Of a DNA stretch of 64,000 nt, positions 9,736 through 21,451 are shown piece after piece (position 1 is the first letter of the stretch; every line of letters starts with the position of its first letter). This stretch comes from Trichosporon coremiiforme (taxonomy: Eukaryota > Basidiomycota > Tremellomycetes > Trichosporonales > Trichosporonaceae): positions 372,001-436,000 of the forward strand of contig BCJJ01000024.1 in NCBI GenBank assembly GCA_039545355.1, read 5' to 3'. The notes under the pieces were generated by a model. The model saw only the letters and a list, made by a program, of their open reading frames with translations. It did no database searches and was not told where the DNA came from. The position numbers were made by a program, and so were the translations under genes.

Positions 9736-12700
9736 ATGCTCTACATTGCTTCAGTGGGTGGCAGACCGCCTGGACTGTGCTGACTCACTATCTGCAGACT
9801 CTCACGCCCACCCCAGTCACTCATTCCCTCGCGGTCGCCGGCTTCACAGGCGAGGGTGAAAGCCTGGCAGTGGCAAAGCCCGATCGTGTCGAGCTTTGGG
9901 ATGTTACCTCGACTGGACTTGTCTTTCGGGGCGAATTGACGATTTGGGGCACGATCGCCGGACTGGCGGTCACGAATATCTCGGTGAGCTCCGATGGCAA
10001 GCTGTGGCTGACGGATAGGATGCTCGACCTCATCTCCTCGTTCTCGTCGGACCTCCGAATGCACAGCTTCACTTGGTTGCGTGGAACCCATCCAGTGAAG
10101 AACTCACCGTAACGTCGTCTCTGAAGCTCGCGCCTCCGACACCGGCCCTGCGAAGGCAGGAGTTCTTCACGGCCGTTATCTCGGAGGGCAGCGTGGCCCT
10201 GGTCTCACTGTGGACAGGTCTGCTGTCATGTGTCGAGATTGAGCTCGCCAAGAAGGGAAGGAAGAAGGACATGGATGTCGACGGAGATCGCAGGCTTGTA
10301 TTCAAGAACAACTTCAACATGAAGTGAGCTTGTCCTCGAATTCCAGCTAACAACAGTATCCGCGAGCACAACTTACTCGACTTGACCTTCGTTCCCTGTG
10401 AGGATTCAGGCAATCCTGTCCTCACATTCCTGTGGATGTCGGAGGAGAACAAGATTCTGCTCCAGCCTCGAGCATTGTCGCTCCAGACACACAGCTTCAC
10501 CGATCTCGCCACTCGGACAGACGTCGTAAACCCGTTAGATCTGCCTATGGGTGACATTGAGAACCCGAACTTCCTCGAGACCGACTTCTCCTGTCCTGCA
10601 GGCCGTAGCGTATTGTCCCTCGGGATGGGGCCGAACGGATGCCGCAGCTTCCTCGTGGTCGGAGACGAGTTTGCCGTCATGTACTGTATTAACCCCGTGC
10701 CCGCCAGTCCGAAGACGGTCGCTAAGGGAGCAGTCAAGCGCAGTCCTCGGACAGAGGCCGGAGGCACTGGCAAGCGCCGCAAATCGAGCCAGTCCGGCAG
10801 GGGTATCAACGCCGACCCAGAACCTCAGTGGAGTGTACAGCCAGTGTGGCGCGTTCGACAGGGCTTTGGCACCGTGCTTGCGTGAGTTTTACACAGCGGA
10901 CTGAACTGATGACAGAACCGCCCTTATTGACCAACACACCACGGGCGGCAGTGTGCTTCTGGGCGATGAGTACGGGCGACTGACTGCCGTGGGATGGGAG
11001 TTCCAAGATATGGAGAAGGTGCAGGTCGGAATGATTGACATGGGAGTAGTGTCCGCGCCCTCCAGCCTGGCGTACCTGGACAACGGCCATCTCTTCTCCG
11101 CTTCGGCATGCGGTGACTCGCTCTTGGTCAATCTCATGCTCCCATCGCCAGAATCGACCCGACAACCATCGAACAAGGGCAAGGAGAGGGCGCACGATAT
11201 CTCGGATGCTGGCGCTTATGAGATCGTCACGGCCGAGCCCCAGCGCGGACAGGTCGAAGTTCGAGAGCGATGGATGAACATCGCTCCGGCCAAGGACTTC
11301 GCGATTGTCAAGGAAGATGACGGCAGAGTATCCCACGTCGTCGTCGCCTCCGGCTCGGCAAGCTCAAACTCCTTCCGCGTCGTCCGAAGTGGAGTCGGTT
11401 TCGAGAATTTGATGACGATCGAGGAGATTCCGGGCATTGAGAGGATGTGGTCGATTCCGGCTGCCGACGGGTCTACCCTTCTTGTCTCGCTCGCTTACTC
11501 TACGACTATCTTGCAGCTGGAGCCTGAGGTGTCTGTCTTCAAGGCCGCTGAGCAAGTCACGTCGGTCCCGACCTTTGCAGCCGGCTTGGTGGACAAGAGT
11601 CTGCTTCTTCAGGTGACCCCGGAGGGAATAAGGCTGTGGTCTGATCTCGCCGCCGGCACACTGGTTGATCAGGTCGAAGCGTCCGAGGGCAATCGCATCG
11701 TGACCGCGAATGTGAGAGATGGCGTCGCGGTTGTTGCTTTCAGAGACGGAACAGTCACCGTCTTCCGAGCGACTTCACATGGTCTGCAGCGGGTAGTGTG
11801 AGTGCCAAAGAATCCACTCCATTGTTGACAACCAGATCTGTTCCTCGTCCTCGCGAGGTCTCCGCCGTGGATGTCCTGCCAAGCAAAGGTTTCTTCGCCA
11901 TCGCTGACTGGTCTGGAGATATCGAGCTGGTCGCCCTCGAGGGATCAGACCAAGGAACTGTCCTGAAGTCAATCCATGAGGCGGCGTACGCAACCTCGCT
12001 GCAGTTCCAGGAGTCTAACAATGAGCCCACAAGGCTGCTGGCAGGTTTGTCGGACGGAACGTTCATCTCCTATTCTGTGAAACTCGATGAGGCAGAAAGC
12101 CCCGACAGCCGACATGCTTCGTCATTGGGGCTGCGACCTCTGCGTCTGATTGCGCTGGACATCTCTCAGAACGCTGAGGAGCGCGTGGTGGCAGCGGGCA
12201 TCAGCGACAGGCTATCGCTCGTCTTTGAATCTCGAGATCATTACGAGTTCTCGTCTAGTGGCAAGAAGGTACCGCTGGCGTCGATCTTCAAGCTGACACC
12301 AGAACGTGGTGGCTGCAACGTCACTGAGCACTCCTAGCTTGGGGGACTGCATCGCGCTGGCGACCCCTCACGGTATCGTGTTCGAGCGCCTGACAAGCTT
12401 GAAGAAGCTGCAGGTGCAGACCCTTGATCTGGGGAACCGTTCAGCAACCCGAGTGGCTGCTCTTCCTGGCTACAACCTCGTTGTGGCGGGAACGGTGACG
12501 CGAGCCATGGATCACCAGACGGGCGACGTCCTGCAGTCTTCCAGCGTGGATCTTCGCAACGCCACGACACTCGAGCTGCTGTCCGAGTTCCAGCTGCCGG
12601 AGCGGGAGGCTGTGGCCTCAGTGAACGCCGTCACACTGCATGGCCGCAAGTATATCTTGGTGGGAACTGCGATCTTCGACAACGAGGAAGCTTTGGAGGA

Positions 12701-13755
12701 CGCAACGCTGGAGGACGTCACGTCGTTCATCGCCACCAATCGCGGGCGATTGCTCCTGTTCCAGATCAACGAGTCGTCGGGGTCGTCTTTGGATCTTGTC
12801 ACTTCCATGACGTTTAATGGACCTGTTTACGACACGGTTGTGATTCATGGTTTCCTAGCCGTGGCCACGGCGACCAAGGTGTCTATCCTGAGACTCAACA
12901 CTCAACCCCCCGGTCTCGAGGAAGCCGCCAGCTTCGCCTTTGCGTTTGAGACGCACCACCTCGCGGTCGTGGAGATCGATGAGGAGAAGCGATTGGTCGT
13001 CGGCGACGCGATGAGGAGTATTATCGTGCTCAGCGTGGATCCCGATAGCGGCGATATCGTGGGCGACCAGCGAGACATGAACGCCCACCTCGTCCGTTGC
13101 TTGAGCGCCGTGCATGACGTCGAACCAGGTGTCATGATCGCTGATGTAAGTCTCCTTCTGCCTGACCAATGCTGACAGCAGAACTACGCGAACCTGCTCA
13201 CCTTCCGACTGGGTAAGGGTATTACGCCGGCGGCCAGCATCGGTCTGAGCGAGGATGTCACCTGTCTTCAGCCTGGAACGCTGGCGCCGGTGTCCGCGGA
13301 GGGCGACATCTTGCGGGCCGATCTGCTGTGCACAACAGTGAACGGGCGCCTGGGCGTCATCGGAGAACTCGGCAAGGGCTCGATCAGAACACTGGACGAC
13401 CTGCAGCGCAACATGAACAAGCTGTACAAGGGTCCGGGAGGCTTGGAATGGAAAGAGTAAGCTCGTATGCCCTTGTCCATCAGCTAACAACAGCTTCCGA
13501 AGAAGCGGTAACATGCTCGTTCCCCGCGAGACTGTCGGATTCATCGACGGCGACTTGTACGTATCTCAAACACCCGGCACAGCTAACACTGCAAGCGTAC
13601 AGCAATTCTCATCGCTCGACGCCACACTGCAAGAGAAGATTTTGAGCGGTACCAGTGCTCCGGAAGCCGTGTCCAAGGTCGTGGATGGGGAGCTCCAGAA
13701 TGCCTCCAAGGCAGACGTTGAGCGCATTCTGGAGATTGTAGGTGCTCTGCATTAG
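9736..13755 (+). CDS. DDB1: DDB1-like UV-damaged DNA-binding protein / CUL4 adaptor
   Basis: Ten exons: 9736-9753, 9798-9983, 10019-10323, 10357-10881, 10916-11797, 11836-12268, 12303-13145, 13182-13456, 13494-13556 and 13596-13755, giving 1,229 residues. The protein shows beta-propeller-like repeats throughout and the diagnostic DDB1 C terminus: a FRLG-type strand, TTVNGRLGVIGEL, LQRNMNKLYKG, the GFIDGDL motif and a closing helical segment. DDB1 is the three-propeller adaptor that links CUL4 ubiquitin ligase to substrate receptors in nucleotide excision repair and chromatin regulation. It is slightly longer than the animal protein (about 1,140 aa). One insertion around residue 300 is strongly basic (TGKRRKSSQSGRG) and may be a nuclear localisation signal. 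All nine introns are 33-44 nt. The last (13557-13595) is a stop-free multiple of three. The 18-nt first exon (MLYIAS) is the least certain part. Confidence 0.92.
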
Positions 13756-14714
13756 TAGACGGAGAGACGTTGGAAGGTTATCGTCGTAGACATAGTGAAT
13801 GCCAAGCATCGTGTAGCCATAGTGTGATTCAGCCACTGGGAGTGCAGACCGACGGTGTGACGCCGGAAGGTTCGCCGGTGGAGCAGAGTTGCTGATGCCA
13901 GTACGGTGGTGTCAGCAGGGTGGTGTTCGCTGGGATTTTGTGGGTCGTGCGTGCTCTTTAATGACGTGTGGGTGATAGACAGCCGATGCTGGTGCATTCA
14001 GACGCGGCGCGTCTCAAAGGCTCGCCCAGGGCCCTGGTCACGGGTCACGAACCACAAGCCTCCACCACCGTCTGCACCGTAGCAGCCTTGCGGGCATTCT
14101 GCACTGGGACCGCTCGACCTCACCCTGGAGGTGCCAGTGCCTAGCCAGGCCACCGCAGTCCCTGCCAGCGGCCGGGCTCGCCTGCCTGGCTGGCCTCTGA
14201 GCGCCCGCCTCCTGCAGCCCAGCCAGGCTCTGGGTCTATCCCAAGTGCACTTTGGTCCCTGTGTCCACCGGTGCCGATGTGGATGTCTTCTCTCAATCAA
14301 CCTCTCCTACCCATTCCACCCTCTGTCGACAAACATCTGTCCCTTCTCCATACCATCTCATTTATCTCAACACTCTCGCCCCACACCAACCACCACCGTC
14401 GTTCTCGCCTCTAGCCGCGACAAGCGCACCTGCTCCGACACACATCGCACCCGTAGGGTGGCGCACGTCCAACGCAGCGTGACACTTGAACATTTCCCGT
14501 ATGTTCCGTCAACGATGACCCGCACCCGCAACACCAGCAGCGCTTGAGGGACTACGCGACGGAGGATCGATGCAGTCTTGGACGTTGTGCGACTCCGAGC
14601 GCTCGCCTCGATACCTTGTATGCTCCACTGTTGCTGTTGTCATTAAGGGCAGCTGCTGCGCACGCGCGCGCGATGCTTCCCCCATTTTCATCACCCGCTG
14701 ACGACCAACAGATA
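13756..14714. other. Intergenic region / probable KNR4 5' leader
   Basis: 959 bp between DDB1 and KNR4, both on +. From about 14,280 it is CT-rich and leader-like. The sequence CCGCTGACGACCAACAG just before the KNR4 ATG resembles a branch point plus acceptor, so a 5'-UTR intron is possible. No separate gene is recognised. Confidence 0.5.
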
Positions 14715-17355
14715 ATGCCTCTCTTCCAGGCTTTCACAAGCCTGTTCGGCGGTGGATCCCAGAAGCGCATGGACAAGGACACGTTCAGCTTGCCGACGAC
14801 ATCGGGCTCTACAAAATACGATCTGGGCTTGGTGCGTGTCTCCTTCCTCCCCCGCTGCGTGCGGAGCTCATGGGCCGATCGTTGCCCGTCAGCCTCGGTT
14901 ACGCTGTGATTTAACACGACTCCGCGTTCTCATGCTACGAACTACAACCCGATCTTTTGCTCTGACGATGCCGACTGTTTGGAACGGAGCGATCAAGCAA
15001 CATGTGGAACGCCCGCATGTCGCTTGGCGCGAAACCGATCGATCGTCTGAGAATTGGTTGGCTTCGTGTATCAATGCTCCACGTGCTGCCCTGCAATGTA
15101 CCTCACAACATTGAAGCTAACGCGTCACAGAATCCTCAAGACTCTCCCGGACCAAGCCGACGAGCGTCGGGCCAGTTTCCGGCCGGTCCCAGTGGTGCCG
15201 CGAGGTGAGTTCTCATCGACTGCTGCGGATTGCCGCGTGACCCCCGCTTGCAGTGAGCTGACAACCGATTCTCTTGGCGATCTGCAACGATTGATGTGTT
15301 TACCATCCTCCACTTACAGCGGCGCCAACTACCCACCTCTCTCGCACACGTTCTACCGCCTGCGCAATGTTCTGGCGGGCTCGTACCCGGAGTTGATCGA
15401 GTCGCTCAACTTCCCTGCGACGCAGGAGGCTCTGCATGAGTTCGAGCAGATGTTAGGATCCCCCCTTCCTCCGGCTGTCCGCGAGTCCTTCTTGCAGGCC
15501 GATGGCCAGGACCTCGAGGCTAACAACCCGGCCGGCATCTTCTACGGCCTCCAGCTGTTGCCGTTAGACGAAGCCATCCGAGAATGGACGTACTGGCGTC
15601 AGGTTGAGGCCGACCCCAGCACGGGCGCCAACCCCGCGGTCCTCGCGACCATGGCCAGCATCCCTCCCAAGTGGGTCAAGAGCGAGTACGCCAGCCGAGG
15701 CTGGATCCCGCTTCTCTCCGATCGCTCCGGCAACTATGTCGGCGTGGACCTCGACCCCGGACCCGGCGGTGCATGGGGCCAGGTCATCATCTTCGGCCGC
15801 GACTTTGACCGCAAGTGCGTTATGTGGCGTGGCGATGGCGACTGCGGATGGGCCACGTGGCTGTCTTCCCTCGTTGATGAACTGGAGGCTGGCGATGCCT
15901 GGGAGATCGATAACGGCGGCTCCGACGACGAGGAGGAAATCGGCTACGAGAGCTACACCGGTGGCCGTGTCTACGGCGAAGGTGCTGGCCTCGGCATCAT
16001 GAAGCTCACCGGAGAGTACAAGGGATGGGCCGTGCTCGAGGCTTGGTGGGACCGGAGCGTCGGCCACTGGGAGAAGCAGGGCCTCGGCATGGACGTCGAC
16101 GAGATCGAGCGCGGTCTCGAGGAGTCGCGCCGCCTGACCACTGTGCCTGAGGAGAACGGCAAGGGCAAGGCCCCCGAGCGGTCCAGTTTGGACATGAGCG
16201 CCATTCGTGCCGACTACGGTATGGCTGAGGTTGAGATTCCCAGTGAGTACGTTTGATTTTGCGTAGGCTGACTTGTCAGTTCTGGAGACTCCTCTGGAGC
16301 GCGGAAACTCCACAGAGGAGACTGACTCGATGCTTCGCCCGACGTCCCCAGACTCGAATGCTATTCCTCGCATCCTTCACCCGCCACGACACTCTCCCAG
16401 CCGCCCCCCGAGTACCCGTCCCTCAGAGCCTTCGACTTCGGCGTCGGCGCGCATGTCCGTCGCTTCGTCATCTACGGACGACCACCCCCTTAAACCGGAT
16501 TCCGAGTTCCTGTCGCCGCCGACTGCTGCGCAGGCGCGCAAGCAGAAGCGCCCTCCCCCGCCCAGGCCCGTCATGATCGACCTGCCGACTCGTGCAGATG
16601 TGCAGGCTGCTCAGGCCGTCGCTCTGGCGGAGGAGTCTGGACTCCGGGGCGGATGGGTCATGAATTTGGACACGAGCGCGGGTGCGGCGCAGCGCCGTGC
16701 TAGAGGACACGGTGTCAGCCCTTCGCTTGATGCCGAGATGGTCGACATTGACCTCGAGGCTGGACGCGGAGACATGTTTGGTGCTTCGCTCACTGCTACT
16801 GAACTTGAGAAGCAGCGCGAGGAGGACCGCCTGTCGCTGGCCGGCATCGAGCAGCGACGTGGTTCTGGATCGCGCAGCCCGAGTCTCCTAAACATGGTGG
16901 CTCACCGCGCCCCATCCCCGCTTTCGCGCAGCACAGCTGCGTCGCCCCCTGCTGGAATCATCTCGCCGACGAATCTCGACGGCAACCTCCCGTCGCCGCT
17001 GATCCGCTCGCCTGTGTCGGCGACGAGCCCGCCTCCGAATCCGAACTCGATCCGCGTTCCGCCGACTGCGCGCTCGCCGTCGCCGGCTATTCCCGACCAA
17101 GAGCGGGAAGTCGTGCGTAACGGCTCTCGCCGCGGCTCGACTGTCGTCCGTGAGCGCGAGAACAGCTCTGACTCGCGCGCGGGTCTGCTCGAGCGCACGA
17201 ACAGCGGCAGCGGCCGTAACACGCCGTCGAACAGCCTCGACAAGGTGCTCTCGCCGACGTCACCCGACTCGGGCGTTGCCCTCGGTAACCTGACCGAAGA
17301 GCCCAAGGTGATCGCCGAGCTCACCGACGGCATGGAGGAGGTCGCCCTCGTATAG
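14715..17355 (+). CDS. KNR4: Knr4/Smi1-like cell-wall and morphogenesis regulator
   Basis: Exons 14715-14831, 15131-15204, 15320-16242 and 16280-17355 give 729 residues. The short N terminus (MPLFQAFTSLFGGG) leads into a linker and then a SMI1/KNR4 (SUKH-fold) domain at roughly residues 80-300, with signature pieces PPAVRESFLQADGQ, GIFYGLQLL, WIPLLSDRSGNYVGVDLDPG and VIIFGRDFDRK. The remaining 400 residues are a predicted disordered Ser/Pro/Arg tail with many SP sites. Knr4/Smi1 is a fungal hub protein coordinating beta-glucan synthesis with Slt2/calcineurin signalling and polarised growth. The first coding intron is long (299 nt). Frame continuity across all junctions and motif order make the model strong; the tail is poorly conserved in this family. 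Confidence 0.93.
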
Positions 17356-17567
17356 ACTGGTGTTGTTTGTTAGATGATGCAGAGAGGACTTTTGTGATTA
17401 CAACATGTGTCAGGTGGGGTGAGTCACTTGTCGTCAGACGGCTAGTCTCAGCTAAGTACCCGGGTGCTCGGGGAATGAAAGTTTGGCACGACAGATGTTC
17501 CAGAAAAGAGGTGCCCAGCCCATCCTCCGGACCTCCGGAGTAACTCCAGGAGTAACTTGTCGCGTTG

Positions 17568-17579
17568 CATGAGTCATGA
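17568..17579. promoter_or_regulatory. AP-1/Gcn4-type palindrome
   Basis: CATGAGTCATGA contains ATGAGTCAT, the consensus half-site pair for fungal bZIP factors (Gcn4/AP-1 type). It lies about 215 bp downstream of the KNR4 stop. Assignment is by motif only. Confidence 0.3.
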
Positions 17580-20345
17580 GCGTGGTTTTGTTAAAGGGTA
17601 GTCGGCCGGCCGTAGCATGGGGCCAGAGGGCGTGTCGCTAGACGAACCTCAGGAGAGCATGCAGGAGCGAGGATCGCGAGGACGTTTCATGTGGGAACCC
17701 GGAGTGGGAGGGAGGAGAAGGTTTGGCTGGGCCGTGCCAACATGCCAGCGTGCCGGTGTGTTGGCGAAGCGAGCCGTGGCACTTCAGGTCACTACGACGG
17801 CTGTGGTAGAGTGTGGATATCCGGTCGCAGCACATGGTGAGACGGCGGCAAGTCTGAGTACGCCGAGCGGAGCATGCAATGTGTTGCAAACTGTACTCGG
17901 CCAATCGGCGACAAGCATTAATCTCGGCAGTTGGTCGGGGTGGGATACGAGAAGCTCGAGACATATGAAGTGGGTAGTCGAGTGATGTTTGGGTCATCGT
18001 CGACGTCGCGCAACGGCTCGATTGCAGCTGTGCTGAGGCCGACTGTGCTCGCCGACTACATGTCACGGATCACGGAACCCCAGTTCCCGATATTCCGATA
18101 CTTCTGACAGACCCGACTGCACAAGGTGAAACACGATCCGGCGGATCAGCACTGTAAATCGTGCTGCGTTGTTCGGGTCTGGCCAGGTCGAGGCGACTAA
18201 CCCATGAGCCCATAGCCACAACGCGTTGCATCACGTCTCGCGTCTCATACCGTAAAGGAAGGCGCGTTTGGCGTTTGAGCATCGGAAAGTCCCCCTACCG
18301 ATCCTACTGACTGTCGACGAAAGAGGCAGGAAGCGGACAAGTTCTGACTTTAGCGTGCGGATGTGATCGTCGCTGACCCCGGGCGTCTGGTGCGGAGCGG
18401 GTTTCATCCTGCGCCCCTCTGGATCCTCCTGGTGTTCCCTGCAGTGCGTGAGTTCTCCGGTGCACAGATGGTCTGCAATGCTGTAAAGCTGTAGCTATAG
18501 CTGTAGAAACCTCATCCACTCGATCGTCAGTGCGGAGGTGCGGAGTGGGTGCTGATCGCGATCGAGCAATCGCACTCTTGAGACGCGACACACCGACACA
18601 CCGATGCGCACGCGACTCTTTGCTTCCCTCTCGGTGCACGACTGCACAAACCGAGGTGTCATCCGGCATGCCCGCTGGCGCGCCTGAATTGCATTGAAGA
18701 AGCGCCCACTGGTGCCCTTCTCTTCTCCAGGAGTAGAGAGGACCGCGACGCGTCCTTCGCGTCTTTTTCTCTGCATACGGGCTGGCTGACTGGCTTTGGT
18801 TGCCGTTTGGATTTCTCATTTGCGCTGAACCTAGCTGGCTGGCCTCTCGGTCTTCGTAATCACGGCGACTTCTTAATGGGCAGTGGCCAGGCTGCGGAGC
18901 ACGAGTGCGCTTTTTGCATGTTACGAACTAGTACGACGATGCAACCGCGAGCGAGGAAGGCAGCTGAGGCAGCTAACGTTGAGAGTACGACGACGGATGA
19001 AGAGGATGCAGAGGAAGGACAGCGTAGAGGGGCCCGGGTACCTTTCTCTGTCGTCTTCCCTGTGCTCGTTGCTGCTTGCCCTGCTGGCTCTGCTGGCCCT
19101 GCTGGCCCTGGGCGCAGGGGAGAGGGCGCAGATTAAGGGGGCTCACGTCTGTCTGCGTCGTCGCCAGTCCGCCTCCACCTTACACCTTCCTCCCACTCTC
19201 AGTCTGTTTTACGCAAAACGCAGGGTTGGTTCAGAGCACAGTAAGTTTATCGTTTTGCTTGGACCTGAGAGCGCGAAATTCGTGCACCGGCGAGCATCCA
19301 ATGACTTTGCGCAGAACCACCACGTTACAAGCTCGGCACAGCTTCGGCTTCACCTGAGAGTTGAAAGCTCGCAGGGAGGAGAGAGAGGTACACGCAGTCG
19401 TCTGAGCTTCCTTCAACCTGTCGCCCGCTGTCGCTGCGTCGCTGACTGGTGGACCGGAAGCTGCGCAGCCGGGCCACATCCGGACGACCTGCCGGACGTA
19501 CCGAGCGGCCGTTGTGGCGCCGGCGCCATGCGCCCCCTCTTCTGCGCCCCCCACCACTGTCCAGTCAGCTTGAGGTGTGCTTCCGGGCGTGTCCTTTGTT
19601 TGCGCATGTTTAGCTTATCACGAGCCTTAACTTGCTTCCTGGCTGCCTTTTGTTCACTTCTAGGGAGGCTCGAGTGCATTGAGGTTGATTGGGGTGATTG
19701 CGGCACGCGCCGGCACGCCGCGGGAACGCCGCCGAGGCACACAGCACCGCCGTGGCCGAACCCACGGGCTTGTCCTCGTGTCCACTCCGCCTGCCAGTGG
19801 TCGTCCTCGTGCTCGTGTTTGTGGGGATCGGAAAGGAGTAGCAAGGGCGAGTCACCGCCACATTATCTGATGCAAAATGGTCTCCAGGCCGCGCGGCTGG
19901 CCCGTACGACCCGTACAGCCGAAGGGGTGGAGACTCTGAATGTGCTTCCCGTTGCGTCTTCCCTCCCTGTGTGCTAGTCTGCTAGCTTGCCCCTCCTCCC
20001 CTCTCATGCGCAGGATACGAAGGACGCCAGTCTTCACTATCAAATGAAACTGGGCACTCCGGCTGAATATGCGTACGCAGTAAACACCGAGACAGGCATG
20101 TACGACGTACACTCCGCCAACTCGCTCGTTCGCTCGTTCGCACGCGTTCTCCATTGATTCAGAACAGCGTCGTGCATGTGCACGTACACCCCGTTCCAGT
20201 CACGGTATGATGCTTGATGTCTTGAGCTGGGCTGAATTGTGCCTCCTGCTATCTTCCTGATGGCATTCTATTATCGCCTGTCTGACAGTCAGTCCGACGG
20301 TGAGCGAGTTGGCGAGCGTAGCGGTCCACCATCAAGAGATCTGCA

Positions 20346-20372
20346 GACTCCGCCCTCGCTTAGGGCGGAGTC
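20346..20372. repeat. Perfect 11-bp hairpin, 5-nt loop
   Basis: GACTCCGCCCT at 20346-20356 and its exact reverse complement AGGGCGGAGTC at 20362-20372 flank the loop CGCTT. No gene is nearby; it may be structural in DNA or in an unannotated RNA. Confidence 0.8.
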
Positions 20373-21451
20373 CCCCATGCATACCTCGCGATCGGCGACG
20401 CGGCGTAACGAACTCTGCGTCGTCCGGCAGGCTGTTCTATGCACCGTTCCGAGCGTACCCAGCACAGCTAGCGGAAAAGTAGGCGCTCACTAACCCAGCA
20501 GAAACCCCACAACGCTCCGCGGGCCGCAACTTCATGCCTCGCTTGCAGCCTGCACGGACGTCAGCGCTCCGGACGCAAAGCGAGACGCAGTACTGGAACG
20601 CGCGCCTCGCACTCGTTAGCGGGGCAGTCTCCGGCCCACTGCTTACGGCCCACAGCATACTTGCAGCCAGCGGGCCACGGGGGCAAAGTGTAAGTGTTAA
20701 TTGCAGATCGATAGATCGAGCCGCGTTGCAGTGGGTTTGCTGGATCGCTGAGTGGTCAACTGCCAGTTGGCGCCAGTACGTAGCACAAACGCGCGCACCC
20801 AGGTGAAGGGAAAAAGGGATCGGCTGGTGGGCCGGTTGTATCACCTGTAATCGCCGTGCACCCCTGGCTTTGCACGCCTGGCAAGCCTGTACGCCTGGTC
20901 GCCCCCTTCATGACATGCCTGTCTGCTGCTTGCCTACTGCGCTACCTACCGCTCCTGAACCGCGCACCTGAATCCGCCCTTCCACCGACACAGGCGGCGT
21001 CGTGGCGCTCGCGGGGCAACGCTGCACAGCGCCCTTCTGCCCAACAACTGCATACTCCTTCATCCTTTGCAAGCAGAAGCATATGCATGCATAGCGCTCG
21101 AGCAGGACACCGAGGTGGGCAGCGTAGAGAGCCCACATGTGAAAGGTCAGCATGATTTGAGCGAAATGGATTTTGAGTTGCTGGGATTTGATTCGACCCC
21201 TTGGTCAGATCCTCCCAGTCTTCCCGGCTGGCATCCTGCCAGTGGACCTGACGGACCTGCACCTGCTTGCATGACCTGGACTGGACACCCTGATGTCCTG
21301 GGTTTCCTGGGACCTGACCTGAGTTGACCTGAGCTGGGCTGGGAGCAAAAGAGTCTGCAGCATGTTAGAGGCTGGTGGCCGTTGGACCTGTTTGAACGCC
21401 GTGGTGGCCGGTCTCGTGTGCCGCCTGGTGCGCCTGGTGCAGGCAATGATG

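Larger units (their letters stand above)
17356..21451. other. 4.1-kb intergenic region without a recognisable gene
   Basis: Several frames stay open (for example 18883-19977 on +), but none has the codon bias, splice pattern or domains of the neighbours. The region holds the TGAGTCA palindrome at about 17568-17579, a GC-rich hairpin at 20346-20372, an imperfect CTGCTGGC repeat at about 19079-19111 and repeated GACCTG hexamers from 21240 to 21330. It could include distal promoter elements of KIN1 or non-coding transcripts. Confidence 0.5.

Noticed and set aside
18883..19977. 364-codon frame on + upstream of KIN1
   Set aside because: Starts with ATG, but the composition is Arg/Cys/Ser-random, codon bias is unlike the genes here, and there is no domain or intron signal.
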